A DNA stretch of 64,000 nucleotides from Catenaria anguillulae PL171 (Eukaryota; Blastocladiomycota; Blastocladiomycetes; Blastocladiales; Catenariaceae), in NCBI GenBank assembly GCA_002102555.1, contig MCFL01000009.1, forward strand, positions 372,001 through 436,000, in the 5' to 3' direction. Both the position numbers and the translations under genes were made by a program. Shown in pieces: positions 1 through 12,400 of this stretch. How positions within the stretch are numbered: position 1 is the stretch's first letter; every line of letters begins with the position of its first letter. The notes below the pieces were generated by a model, which made no database searches, was not told where the DNA came from, and worked only from the letters and a program-made list of their open reading frames with translations.

Positions 1-1065
1 CATTGGCGATTCTCATGGGATCCCGTTCGCTCTACCCCGGAAACCCTTCATTTTGGCCCGCTTGCTCCCGGCCGATTCTTTGCATTTGATCCTCGATTCT
101 GGATTAAAAACGTCAAGCACACTATGGCGGTGTCACCAGGGATCAAAATGGCATGTGATGCATTTGATGCCTTAGACCCGTACTTTGACGACCCAGATGA
201 GCCGTTTGTCAGGACTCGTACGGGTGAATCATGATTCCATTGCATGGCCAATAACAACTTGAAGCAAGCTCACTTGGCACTCGCACGTCCTACAGTGGAG
301 TCCCTTGTCCAACCAGCACTTGAGGGCCTTTCCTACTCGCCCGCCAACCACGAGGAGTTCCTCACTTCTGACGCCATGACCGAGCTGTTCTCGCCAACGC
401 TTCGTGCACGCCTCTTCCACTGTACATCTGCTCTTCGCAAGGGCGGAATTGAGCTGCGTGTCGCCGTTGAGTCGTTTCGTGATGCACATGAGCTTGAGGA
501 GCACTCGCGATTTCTTCTGGTCTGTCCACGCACCGACATTTCCGTCTTTTTGTACTGACTCGGATCCACTCACGATTGATTCGTGCATCATATCTAGGTT
601 GGCAACCGCTCAATGCTGACCTCGTCCGACCTGCTCGCCCCTCGCACTGTGCTTCGCCAAATGGGGAGCGCGCTTCTGCTCGCCCAATTGTCGCACGACA
701 TTGATTCCGTTCCCGACGACCTGCAGCGTGTCAGCTTTGATGGATCGCTTCTCAAGGACCACCAAGGCATGCAGTATCTCGTGGATACCGAGGCGCTTGT
801 GGCGGGTACTGTGACGCTTTCACGTGCAGCCAATGTTGCCGGCGGCGACTCTGCGAATGAGGTTCTTGCGCAAGTGCCGTTCATGCGCAATGTCGTGATC
901 CGGTTGGTATCTCAAGTGTTTGGGCCTGACGAGTACAAGTCGCTCGTGAGTCCACATCGCATTTCGTGGACGGTTGCCGACATTGACTATTTGGTTGGAT
1001 CCCTTTGGTACGAGAGGCAAAAGAAGGTGGTGGTTCAATTGGAAGAGCTTCTTTTTGAAAAGTGA
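1..1065 (+). CDS. Unrecognised protein, 5' end outside the window
   Basis: Three exon pieces can be joined in one frame: 1-223, 269-519 and 598-1065 (stop TGA). The second intron (520-597, GTCTGT to TCTAG, phase 0) is well supported because both sides stay in frame. The first (224-268, 45 nt) is tentative; without it the frame stops at 232. The visible 313 residues are soluble, mildly acidic and lack membrane spans or recognisable motifs; the C-terminus contains a Leu/Val-rich segment and ends LEELLFEK. The gene begins upstream of base 1, so domains may lie outside. I do not recognise the family. Confidence 0.6.
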
Positions 1066-2146
1066 GAAATGTTTCCTGGGAACGGGACTGCGGTTCGAGC
1101 TGTTCGACTGAGATTATTGGGAAGAGGAACTATAACGTAAAGGTTGACTCTGATGCTGCTGGGCCGTCAATGATGGAAGGTGGACGATGCTACCTGGATC
1201 AGAAACACTTTGCTTGCCTGACCTTTCACTGCAACTCCCAGCGCTCTTGCGCAGTTCCCTATTTGCCTGTTGGAAAAGCGAATTGGACTTGGCAGGGACA
1301 TAAATGTGTCATCTAAAGCTATGAGTCAACCCCAGGCGTGAGGATTGAATGCGTGACAGGGGAGAAAGGTTGCGTGGCCATCGTGGTTCGCGAAGGCATG
1401 GTTGTCCAACCGACTTTGGGCTGCACAAATAATGTCGAAGCTGACCAGTGCCAGGTCGGTCCTTTGATCCATCCATCGAGAGTTCACAACTATGAACGCG
1501 TTCCCTAATGGTCATGAATTTGTGGCCTTCCACGCGAACATTGGACAAAAGATGAAAGCCCCGTCATCAGCCCGCTATTACCTGGTATCGAGCCATGAAA
1601 GCATCCATCAACGATGGGTGCCCAATAGCAAACAAGTCCATAACCTCCAGTGGTCGAGCATTGACTCGCACGGCGCACCGTCTCGTTCGGTGTGCTCATT
1701 TTCAGCCGGTGCAGCCTTCGATTCAACCTCAACATAAGCGAACTTGGCCTTGGCGGTGGCCATTTCGCTCGTTGGGCTTGGAGCCGGACAGCCGAAGTGC
1801 CTGCACACCTCGGCTTTCATTCAGATTCATCCTGAGTAGCCGTGCGGCGGCAAGATGTTGTTCTGTTCGGTGGTCATGCCATCGTCATGGGCCAGCCTTG
1901 CCGCGAGGTGGCGGCGGAGTTGGCAATTTTGGGTATACAAATATCGGAGGTACCCCTGCCTCTTCGGCAAGTGACGAGCCAAAATCAAACCCTGCCACGA
2001 CATTCCAGAGCCGGACTCTGCCAACGACCCTCATACACACACGCTTAGCTTTACGACTGATCCTTCCATATTCATTGCGCTGGACGTTCTCCATTACCAT
2101 TCATCTTTTCCTTGATACCGAGTACTCCCAAACCCCTATTCCAATC
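1066..2146. other. Intergenic, upstream of subtilisin gene
   Basis: No supported gene. Open frames here are short or overlap without codon bias. It presumably holds the 3' end of the first gene and the promoter of the protease; no clear TATA box was seen. Confidence 0.5.
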
Positions 2147-4162
2147 ATGTCCAACCACTCTTCTGCTCCCTCGCGCCGCTGGTCGGTCATCCTTGCCTCG
2201 GCCATTGCAACCCTCGCCCTTTCCACCTCTAACACGCATGCCGCGCCTGCCAACTCTCCGCAATGGATTGTCGAGCTCGACACGTCGAGCGCCGACGTGT
2301 CTGTCGCTGACGCACAGCAAGGCGTGTTCCAATGGTACCAAAACCGTGGGCTTTCCAACCCGGAAGCCAAGGCCGGGCCGCTCAGCATTGGCAATTCGTT
2401 CAGCGCATTGACCATGCCGTCGGCGGGCGGTGAGGAGGCACTTGCGTCGTTGGCCAATGTGGCAAACGTGCGCAGCGTTGCGCCCACGGTCGAGTGGGAG
2501 ATTTTCGGCACACAGGCGAATGCGCCGGCTGGATTGGGTACGAGCTTTTTTTTTTTGTCTCAAGGGGAAAGAGACGTGTCCGTCAAACTGTCAGACACTT
2601 GCTCATTCTATCTCAATCTCTTCAGATCGTCTCGATGGTACCCTTGACGGAACGTTCAACTTCCCCGACAATGCTCAAGGCGCTGGCGTCGACGTCTTTG
2701 TCATTGATTCGGGCGTGGATATCAACCACCAAGACTTTGGCGGTCGTGCTCAAACCCAAGACTTTACCCAGAGTGGTAACCGCGACGACAACGGGTCCGT
2801 GTCGTGCTTTACAACGACTGCCAGGTGCAAACAAGTAAAACTGACGTGAATGTATTCTCTGTACAGCCACGGCTCCCACGTCTCTGGCACCATTGCGGGC
2901 GCCACGTCCGGTATCGCCAAGCAGGCCAACCTCTTTGGCTTCAAGGTCTTCGACGCGTCTGGCCGTGGTTCGAACGCCATCATTCTCCAAGCATTGCAAG
3001 AGACATCTCGTCAAGTGCAGCAGCGCGGTAACCCCGCCGTGGTCAACATGTCCCTGTACGTTGCCGCATTATGCGCTCACATGCTGTCTGATCCATTTCG
3101 CTCACCACTCATCGTGTGGTACCGTACATTGTAGTGGTGGGCCTCGCTCGGGCGGTGACGGTGCCACTCAACGCGCCATCGAGGCTCTCGTGCAGCAAGG
3201 TGTTGCTGTTGTTGTCGCTGGTTCGTCACGATTACCTTACACGCGCAACTCATCACCACCATTTGTCTAACCAACTTGTTTCATCATACCCAGCCGGAAA
3301 CGAATCGCAGGACGCTTGCAACGTCTCTCCGGCCTTTATCCCGTCGGCCATCACGGTCGGTGCCATCGACCCGCGCAATGACCAGCTCGCAAACTTCAGT
3401 AACGTCGGAAGGTACGAATGAGCCCGCTACCACCTCGTTTTCATCACCCATTCACTCAAGATGCTTTGAAATACCATAGATGTGTGGACATTAGTGCCCC
3501 AGGTGTTCAGATTCCATCTGTCCGTGCGAATTCCCAGAACGGAGTTGCGAATTTGGTGCGTCCTTCTCTGATATTGCCCCCCAGCTGCTTCTGATTCGTG
3601 CTACTCACATATTCTTGCTTGACGCACATTCAATCCACAGTCTGGAACGTCCATGGCCTCGTACGTCATTCGCCCATGTTGTTTATGCTACGCATTCTTG
3701 ACGGAATACTGACCAACTCGTGCTCGTGTCTTAAACAGTCCTCACGTCGCCGGTGTGATGGCCGCACTCATGTCGACGGGTCTGTCTGCCGACGCAGCTC
3801 GCCAGCAAATGCTTCAGGCCGCCGAACAAGGCGCCATCGGTGGCAACTTGCGCGGCACTGCCAACGTGCTGCTTGCCTTTGGCAACGGCGCGGCAGGCGG
3901 CGGCAACGGTAACGGTGCCGGGAAGAAGGCTGTGGGCAAGAAGGCCGCGCAGCCCGGCCAAGGCGCCGGTGGTGCCAAGCAGGGTGCCAAGAAGCAGGCT
4001 GCTGGAGGAGCCGGCAAGAAGCGCGCGGCGGGCGGCGCAAAGAAGGGCGCCAAGCGCGGAGCCAAGAAGCAGGCAGGGGGCAAGCGTGTGGGTGGAGCAA
4101 AGAAGGGTGCCAGTAAGGCCGGCGCACAGAAGCAAGTTGCCAACCCGATTCAGGCGGCGTAA
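2147..4162 (+). CDS. Secreted subtilisin-like serine protease (proteinase K type, S8A) with basic C-terminal tail
   Basis: Eight exons (2147-2537, 2626-2794, 2867-3055, 3135-3220, 3294-3411, 3480-3555, 3641-3660, 3739-4162) give 490 residues; every junction is frame-consistent. Order: signal peptide (about 1-34), I9-type inhibitor propeptide to about residue 125, then catalytic domain. All catalytic elements are visible: Asp in VFVIDSGVD, His in [11 protein letters not shown], oxyanion Asn in VAAGNES, Ser in GTSMASPHVAG. Family knowledge: extracellular endopeptidase activated by propeptide cleavage. Unusual: the last 80 or so residues are almost only Lys, Ala, Gly, Gln and Arg, resembling a histone H1 tail. 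Exon 7 is only 20 nt and carries the active-site Ser codon. It converges with the coiled-coil gene 184 nt downstream. Confident in family; function of the tail is unknown. Confidence 0.93.
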
Positions 4163-4346
4163 ACATGTCCTTTCTCCCCACTCGTTGATTGTTTCCCTTA
4201 CTGAATCTCAACCTATTGTGCATCGGTTGTATAATACATGTTTCCAGTTCCCTGTTTCGCTTGTGTCTGCTTCGGTCCCCTTTTGAACGTTTGTGCCGCC
4301 TTTCATCATCGGATCATGGGAAATGCCAGGAAGCGCAGGCACAACT

Positions 4347-6196
4347 CTAGTCGTTTACACTCCAGCTCTCAATCGCATTCCAAACCAACCCAACCTGTTC
4401 TCTCAACCCACCCACCAGCTTCTGCTCGACATTATCATTGTCGTCTCCCTCGCCCATATCCGCAACCTCGTCAATCAATCCAACCAATGCCCGCACTTGC
4501 ACGCGAGTCTTGACAAACACCCATGCACACTCTTCTCGCGCTTGATCCGCCACCACCTTGAGCACCACAGCCAAACAGGCATGTACGGGCATGAGCGAAT
4601 ACTCTGAATCAAGCACAGGCACGAGACCAGGAACTGCTGCCAATGCCCCGCGCGATGTCGTTGGCGATACCTTGTACAAGATGCCGTGGTCAACGAGGTC
4701 GGCGAGCACCAGCGATGCGATGGCGTCAAAGTCGGGTGGGAGCAGTGAGGCGACCGGCGAGGCACACGGGTTGTCCAGTAGGGCGAGCACGGCACATGCG
4801 GCTTTTTCACGGATGGGTGAAGAAGAGTCGAGCGCCGTGTGGCACGGAGCAAGCAGGTGGATGAGGGTGTGAAAGAGGAGTTTGGTTGATGTGTGGTCGA
4901 GTGGGGGAGTGGGTAGATTGGTGCAAATGAGGAGCAGTGTGTCGATAGATTCGGTTGCGCCTTGGGTATTGAAAGAGGGGAGCTTCGTGAGAAGGGCTGT
5001 TGAAAGCGAAATCAGTGCCGTGGGTGAGAGCATAAATGAGCTGTCGTCGCACGTCTGAATCGTTTGACAAGACAATGTGAGCGCTTGAGTCAGGGCTGAG
5101 CGCCAAGTTGGGTCATCGCAAGGAGTATTTGACAGCGCGAGGCAGCGTGCTATTGCGGCCAGGATTGTTGACGAGAGAATGTGGCAAGATGTGGGAAACG
5201 GCGGCAGTCGTTCGCATCCAGACATGACACTGACGAGCAATTGAATGAGGAGCTGATGTTCACGCAATTGTCGGTCATGCTCGTCTCGTGCATTAGCCAA
5301 CTGCGACCGAGCCTGACCGAGATCCGACTCGAGATCGTGTACAAGGAGCTGCATCTGCGCCACCTGGGTGGTTGCGGAGGCAAGCTGTGCCCGAAGTCGA
5401 AGAACTTGATCCGTTGTTGACCCGCCCTTGACTCCTTCGGAAGCGCCGGCTGTCGATTTGACTGTTGTTGCTGAAGAAACCGATTTTGCCAACTTGAGCT
5501 GTGCCCGCGTTTGCCGCAAATCACGCTTGGTCGCGTCGAGCTGTTGGGACTGGGTACGAATCGTGTCTTGTTGTGCGGAAAGCTGCTGACGGAGCTGCTT
5601 GTTACTCGCAATCAGCTCGCGGACAGACAGCGTCAAACGGCGGTTGTCACGCGATGTCGAATCAATTGCTTGTTCCAGGCCGGCGAGTTTCTGCTCTTTG
5701 GGGCAATGGAGAATGTGAGTGGTAATTCCCACTCGATCAGGAACCTTCCCATCGATTCATCTCCCCCCCCCCCAAAAAAAAACGCACCTCGAGTACATTA
5801 GCGTTGGGTAACGAGGATGACGTTGGATCTGAGCCTGGGTGGGGTAGTCTCTGCATAGCCTCAACTGCTTCAGCCGCCTTTTCCAGATCGGCAAGAATGG
5901 CAAGTTCGCGCTTGAAACGTCCTTTCTCACGTTGCTCGAGGTGCTCGCGACGGGTTTCCAGAGCCGACTCGGCGAGCGACAAGTGCGCTTCGCGCTGTTC
6001 GAGCGCGGCTTGGCGGGTGGACAGCTCCGACGTGCGAGTCTAACCCAATCATCGACAGTCTGCAAGTGCATAGGATGGAGCGAGGACGGGTGAAAAGAAG
6101 AGCAGACGCACCAACCTCGATGCTGATTGAGAGATCCTCGAGAACGGTGAGTGTTTGGTCAAGGAATGACTGGTCGGGTGCGTGGGCCTGAGGCAT
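4347..6196 (-). CDS. Coiled-coil protein with C-terminal helical region
   Basis: Exons 6196-6116, 6039-5788 and 5693-4347 on the minus strand join in phase 0 to 559 residues. The donors are GTTGGT and GTGCGT. The start chosen is the ATG at 6196 (MPQAHAPDQ). An in-frame ATG at 6280 would add 28 residues including an (EP)n run encoded by a hexanucleotide repeat at about 6198-6236; a TAG-like acceptor context nearby means an extra upstream exon is possible. The first 240 residues are heptad-rich with long Glu/Gln/Arg coiled coil; the remainder is Leu/Ala-rich and looks like stacked helices. The layout resembles centrosomal or checkpoint adaptor proteins such as CCDC138 or ATRIP, but I cannot assign it. 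Confidence 0.72.
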
Positions 6197-6197
6197 G

Positions 6198-6199
6198 GT

Positions 6200-6236
<37 letters not shown>
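6198..6236. repeat. Hexanucleotide microsatellite (GGTTCT)n
   Basis: About six tandem copies of GGTTCT/AGAACC. On the minus strand it reads as Glu-Pro repeats in the possible N-terminal extension of the coiled-coil gene, so it may be coding or 5' leader. Confidence 0.85.
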
Positions 6237-6237
<1 letters not shown>

Positions 6238-6280
6238 TTGATTCAGCGGGCGATTTTGATTTACTGTGGGTAAAATACAC

Positions 6281-7734
6281 GTGTCAACCGTCGTTAGCGA
6301 TGGCAACTAGTCGTTCCCACAACCTATGGACGTGCATCTGGGGGTGGAGCGCGGGTTGGTTGACCACGGGAACCATTGAGCATGCAGAGAATGAATGCAG
6401 CAGGAATCCGCAGGCAGAAGAGATGTACATTGCTTCGAGTGCGTGGGCTTAGACTCGGCACATCGGTTTTGTCACTTGTCGGCGTTGGTTTGCTTGATTT
6501 CGAGGACGGAATCACGATGGCCAGCGACTGTCAAGGTCAAGCTCGGATCACGGCGATCGATCGATGGCAAAAAGCAGCGGGCCAGCGGCGCGATCGCACC
6601 GAGCCCTTATGGGTGCGCAAGCATTTGCTTGTTTGTTTGCTTGGTTGACTTGTTGGAGGAGCTGAAAGAGGCCATGCACGAGTTGAGGTTTTGTGTCTCA
6701 CCATGATAAGAAAGAGATCACGACTGACCAATGGTCGCAAGTGATGCGTGACGGACAGCGAGAAATGAACCGAAACTGGATTCCCACGCCACGTGGACCA
6801 AAACGAGGGCCATGACGACAACCGAGTGCACGGCACAACTCGTGTTGCACATACGCCGATAAGTTCCCGCTGCCGCTGCCGTTGACGCTGCCGGCGGCGA
6901 GCCTGAGCGTGTGTGTTTGTGCATCGATCGGGGGGCCGGCGGTGACGGTTTTCATGAAGCGGGCGCTGGTGTCGGCGATCATTGGCGTATAAATTGCAGC
7001 CCTCGAAATTCACTATCCGTCTTTGGCGTTGGTCCATGTTTCATGTTTTCAGACATGCCACATGCACATTGCCAGTGGCCATCGCATCGCTTCATGGTCG
7101 ATGGTCAAGCATTTCCTCATCTTCATTCTGCCCTACCGAGCACGCCTGCGCCTGTGTCATTGACGTCAACGTCAACGCCGGTGACGGATCACACAACCAA
7201 TTCACTCGTCGGCGACAGTAGCGAGCGACCTGCATCACGTATCGTATAGTCCTCCTCCTCTCGTTTCTTGCGCAGCAAGCGACCCGTGCCTTGGCCATCA
7301 TCAAGACCTGCAGGCCTGCCGTTTCGCAGCCACATTGCAGCTCACTTGTCGCGCGAGGGAGTGCCGCCCCGATCCAACACATTTCCAGAGCAAAGATCGG
7401 GCCGCAACTCGAGTGAGCTTACTCGGTCTATGTCTTAGTGAAAAGAAACGAGCCAACAGGAGTGAGTCACCCGTCGTACGTCCCAGCTTTTTTGTGCTTT
7501 CTTCTCGCGGGCGGCCGTGTGTCGGTGTGGCGTATCGCGTCATTTGTCCATGATGGCATCACGTGTCTCATCTCATTCATCATAGATCTCGCTTTGACTA
7601 ATAGTTTCCGGTGCTCTCCACCTTGCGCAATTGCATTTGTATCCATATGAAATGATATGAAAAAAAAAATCCGTATTCCCGTGAAGAAATCAAAGCTCGC
7701 TGTCTGTCACCCATCATTACCGCCATACGTCGTC
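6281..7734. other. Divergent intergenic region
   Basis: About 1.45 kb between divergently transcribed genes. It contains a TATAAAT at 6990-6996 on the plus strand, the possible small minus-strand gene at 6698-6982, and otherwise no supported coding sequence. Confidence 0.5.
6698..6982 (-). CDS. Possible small gene (uncertain)
   Basis: A 94-codon minus-strand frame starting MIADTSARF. The first 55 codons have the C-ending third-position preference of neighbouring genes and a GSGSG linker; the remainder is Cys/Arg-rich and may be intronic readthrough. No family is recognised. It could equally be chance in a GC-rich promoter. Confidence 0.25.
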   Translation of the reverse strand: MIADTSARFMKTVTAGPPIDAQTHTLRLAAGSVNGSGSGNLSAYVQHELCRALGCRHGPRFGPRGVGIQFRFISRCPSRITCDHWSVVISFLSW

Positions 7735-8647
7735 ATGCCGCCGATTCTCGCCCCTCTTGGACCAAATCTTGGACCCGCCAGCCCAACCTTGGCAACCCAG
7801 TCTCCGCCTCAGGCACCGCCTGCAACAATGTCCGGCCAAGGACTCCGGCACGGCTCGGCCGCATCCAGTCCGACTGCGCACTCGCACTCGCATCCGTACC
7901 GGTCGCCTTCGTCCGCGTCTCTGACAGCCATGGCCGCCCAACCAAGCAGCGGTGGAATCATCCACCCGCCTCACTCGCTTGAGCACTTGTTGGCAACACG
8001 ACGGCAGTTGACCATGCCGCTGGTGGACAGGGCAAAGTATCACCGGTTCCTGGTATTTTTCCCTTTCTTTTTTTTCCTTTTTTTTCTCTTACCTTGTCAT
8101 TCAACCGGCTCTGGCCCAATCTGGTTTGCAGGAACAACGCATGGCATATTATGTGTCACTGCAACCGTCCATCAACACGGCGGCCGACCGCTTGAACGCC
8201 CTTGTCGACCCACCATCGGCGACATCTGCACCTACAACCACGCGAGCGGGACTCGCAGGCACATCGCGTGCTCCTCCACTGGCCAACGCGCGCATGTCAT
8301 CGTCGCCGCTGCATCATGCATCCCCTCCCGCGCAAAGCGGGTCACCGGCTCCCTCGACCCGATCGCGCGGCGGATCCACAGATTACACTGCGGTCACGGG
8401 TACCGGCGGCGGCGGCGGACTTGGGTACATTCGGAGACAGCGAACGGGGTCATCGGCATCGATTAGCTCCACGGCCACTGCAACAGGCGTGCATCACGCG
8501 GTGGGTGGCGTTGGAGCAGTCGGGGGTGGAGGCGGGGGCGGAGAGGGGAGCACCGATGGGCTCGTGTTTAATCTGAGCATGACGGATTTGACATTGGCGG
8601 GGCAGCAGCAGCAGCAACAGCAGCAGCCTGGGGCAAGGAGGGGGTGA
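7735..8647 (+). CDS. Low-complexity Ser/Pro/Gly/Gln protein
   Basis: Exons 7735-8052 and 8132-8647 (intron GTATTT to TTGCAG, phase 0, pyrimidine-rich) give 277 residues. The only non-repetitive part straddles the junction: LATRRQLTMPLVDRAKYHRF followed by a MAYYVSLQPSIN segment, probably a short helical domain conserved in relatives. The rest is Pro/Ser/Ala-rich, with poly-Gly near residue 240 and eight Gln near the C-terminus. The start at 7735 is chosen because the 26 codons before it (from 7657) look like untranslated leader. No known family; a regulatory or scaffold role would be a guess. Confidence 0.6.
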
Positions 8648-9498
8648 GACGAGTCGCGATTCGCGAGCAACTTTGGTGCTGGTTGGCGTTGGTGGGACGT
8701 TGGACTTGGTTTTTTTTCTTTTTCTTCTTCAATAATTTTCTCCTCATCTAGCCGACATATCTGCATTCTGGTTTCTTCCCTGTGTATACTTTTTTTTTTT
8801 TTTTCATCTCTCCCTCCCACCCCTCTCGTTTCTGTCATCATTCTTATTTTTTTCCAGAGTTTTTGTTCCTTTGCTCCTGTCAATTGCTTCGGCATTCGCT
8901 CACGAGCCCCTCAGATGCCCTCTTGAATGTTTTTTTTTTTTCTCTTTTCTTTTCTTTTCACTTTTTCCGTGCTGACCCAGTCTCCCTCTCCACCCCACCC
9001 ACCGATTCGCTGTCCATCCCCATGGCCAACCTCCCCTTGTCGACTTTGCGTTGCCGCTCGCGATCTTTCCCAAACCCAATCCGTCAAAACCTGCTCTCAT
9101 TCTGGCTGTCAACCATCTCACGGCAGACCCTGGTGCTCTAGCGCACGTCGTTGCCCGTTGCCAAAATCATGTCGGACGTTCAAATGCATTCTGAAATCTT
9201 GGCAGGCCGTCCATGTCGGAGTTTACCAGTCAAGCGTATGAGCTGCAATTGAAGGTCATTTCGGTCACGGTATCATAGAGCTGATGTATCGTCTCGATGA
9301 CTGGCGGATGATATGGCGGGCCGTGAGTCAGAAACCCGTCAGCAGCAGAACCTCCTGCGTGCGTGTGATCGAGGGCATGGGCGGGCACTTGCCATCATCA
9401 TCGTCACGTACGTTGATTGATGATGATGATGGAATGAAATTGTGTGAAAACAGGCCCACTCGAATTCGCATTGACGGCAATACACTCGACACGGGGCA
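8648..9498. other. Pyrimidine-rich intergenic region
   Basis: 3' flank of the low-complexity gene and upstream region of the PAS kinase gene. Several T and TC runs of 10-15 nt at 8709-8960. No supported gene. Confidence 0.5.
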
Positions 9499-12400
9499 AT
9501 GCAACCATGCACCATGGAATCATCCACTTGCTCGTCTTCGTCCGCGCTGGCCCACTCGTTCCCGTCCGCTGCGTCCGTTGCGTCCACGTCCATGGCAGGG
9601 GCAGACTCTCGCGATGATAACAATAACAGCGTTGGCCCGCCGGCAGCGGACCCTCTTGAACGGTCGTCATCGTCCCTGTCATCCTATTCCTCGGCCTCGA
9701 CAGCGTCAGCGGTCATTGCGGATCAAGAGCAGAGGGACAGGGAGCTTGCCGCGCAACGGAGCGAGGCGCCATCGCCCACGCCTTCGACGCTCTCGACACT
9801 GTCCCTGTCTGGCCTGCTGGAACGGTCCGAAGCCGAGCAGCAGTTGGGCACCGCAGTCGCACCCGATCACGTGCCAGAGTCGTCGGCGTTGCGGCGCATC
9901 CGTATCTTTACAGGGTCGTCGTCGTCAGCATCAAGTAGTGAAGCGAGCAGCAGTCTTGATCGCAATCAAGGGGCGACTGGTGTGGAGGGTGTCCCTGCCA
10001 CCACGACCCTGACAACTGGCGATCAACCTGATTATCTGCTATCTTCTCTGGTCGGCGGACACAACAACCGCCGCCGCCGCTCTTCGGCTGCCTACTTTGT
10101 CGCCGTGGGCGGTGCCGGCTTGAGTGGTGCCCCGGACGAGCCACCGTCTTCTCCATCACTCTTGTTTGGGCCTGGTAGCTCTGTCGTGTCCAACGTTGTC
10201 CGTGGCATTCACTCGTTTACAGTCACGCCGGTTCCCTCTGCACCGCCTACATCGTCTTCGGCTCCGATTCAGCAGCAACTTCAATCGACCATGACCCCGC
10301 CTTTGCCACTCTCGCCCGTGTCCAGTCCGTCCACGCTGCAAGATTCTGCTGCAGCTACAATGGCCCCGCCTCCTTCCGCAGCGGCCGCCCGGCCACAGCC
10401 TCCAGGTTCCTTGTCGCCCAGGGCAACCCACCCAAAAACATGCGCATCGTCTGCGACGGGTGCGGGACTCGTTGTCCGGTCCCCACGTCAGTCCATGTAC
10501 ACGGCCGACCCGCTCGGCCTTCCACCATCCGCTTCACTCGTCACCGCCATTCCACCGGTGTCACCGGCATCGTCCAAATCCCCGACATCGCCCGCCGCAC
10601 CACCCGCAGCCGCGACCGAACTCGCAGCAGCTCCTGCTTCCACATTCCACCAGCACTTTCCGCGGCGGCCACGGCCCGTGAGCAACAGTACCCTTGGCCT
10701 TGTTGGATCGTCGTCACCACCGTCGCCTCCGCCACCTGCAAAACTTGTCCTTTCCATTGATACCCACCAGCATGAACAGGAACCACGCACAGACGCCGTT
10801 GCTGTGCCGCGACCGCACTCGCCCGAACCCGCACCGCAGTCATCAGCGGCGCCACACTCGCCCAATCCGCTTGTTCTGCACCCAATGCAGCGAGCCTTGA
10901 TTGACCGACTCGCATCCACGTCAGACGATCCTGCTTTGCCGCACGCCGCGCCACCACCACCTGAAGCAGCAGCAGCGGGCGCAACAGGTCCGGCACCACG
11001 TTTGTCTCCCGGATCGTCGACACAGCAATCCAGTGCCCCCGGCGCTGGATCCACATCCGTGAGCATGGGCATTCCCGGTGGTGGTGGTGGCGGCGCCATG
11101 CCAGCGTTTCGCGCCATTGTCACCACCGACGTGCGCGGCACCGTGCGCACGGCCAACGACCGATTCTCTGCCCTTGTCGCCCACCTGATTCCACGCACCT
11201 TGTCGGGCTCTATCCAAGCCGCCGCCCCGTCGCCTGTGCATTCGCCCGCATCCTCTGTCTCGTCGTCTTCCACTAGCCCAACACTGGGCCACTCGACGGC
11301 ATCCAGTCCGCGTCCGAAAAAACCGCCCATTCGCAAAGGGTTTGTTGTGTTTGATCTCGATACGCACCCGGAACCCACGCGTGCAGGGAGTCATGGGTCG
11401 GGCATGGCGTCGCCCGTCGGTGGGGCAACGCCCGACGGGTCGCCGGCGCCCGCCGGAAGGGCGCTCTTGTTTGGTGCGGGGGCGACAGCCGCGAGTCCGC
11501 AAAAGGCTGCTGCCACGGCAAGTGGCGTGTCCATGATCGGCACCAATGTCTTGGATTTGATTGTACCGGGACATCGCGAAAAGATTGCGAAAAAGGTGGG
11601 CAAGAAGGTGGAGGCCATCAAGCGCAGGGTGGCGGGGGCAGGGGCGGGCGAGAGTGGCGAGGTGGATGAGGTGCTTGTTGCTGGCCGCATTGTACGCTCC
11701 TTTCGCTGCCTTGTCTCTTTGTAAGGTTGTTCGGGGGGCCTGACACGCAATGTCACATGCTTCTCAGGTCCGATTACAGTGTGAATCGCAAGGTCGATCG
11801 GTTCCAGTTTCCTTGTGGATCAAGGCGCGGTTTCCCTCACCAACGTCGACTCCGGCAACCTCCTTTTCCTCATCGTCTCCGCCACTGCCTGCATCGCCGC
11901 TCGCAGCCGCCACACTCGACCCGGTGCTGCTCTGGGTCATTGAAGAGATCCACGAGGTTGCGCTTCATTGCGTCGTCTCGACCGACTTGCAAGCCGGGCC
12001 CGGTCTGCCAATGGTGTCACGCACGGGTCCCTGGGCCAATGTCTTCCCATCGCTTGCCCAGTCACCCACGGGCAACGACACGCCCGTCTGCCGGCTCGCA
12101 CAAGTGATCCCAGCACTCGACGCGCCCAATGCGCTCGATCTCATTGACTCGATCCGATTCTTTTCCGCGCGCGACGACACGGCCAGTTCGGGGTTTCCCG
12201 TGCTCATCCACCGTGACCACCCACATCACGTGCAGTCGCCACCCAATTCGCGGTCGCCCTCGCCCGTGGCCACGGCGGATCCTACGCATGTATCGCTCAC
12301 GTTGCTCGTGCTGCCGCACATTGCAGGCATGATCACGGTGGACGACCGGGCAACCATTTGTGCGATTCACCCGGGCCTTGCAAAGCAGCTTGTGGGTAAA

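Noticed and set aside
1595-2146. Open frame continuous with and upstream of the subtilisin start
   Set aside because: Lacks coding bias, and the signal peptide begins exactly at 2147.
10488-11378. Long minus-strand open frame opposite the PAS kinase gene
   Set aside because: Mirror of Ser/Pro/Ala-rich coding sequence on the other strand; no independent motifs.
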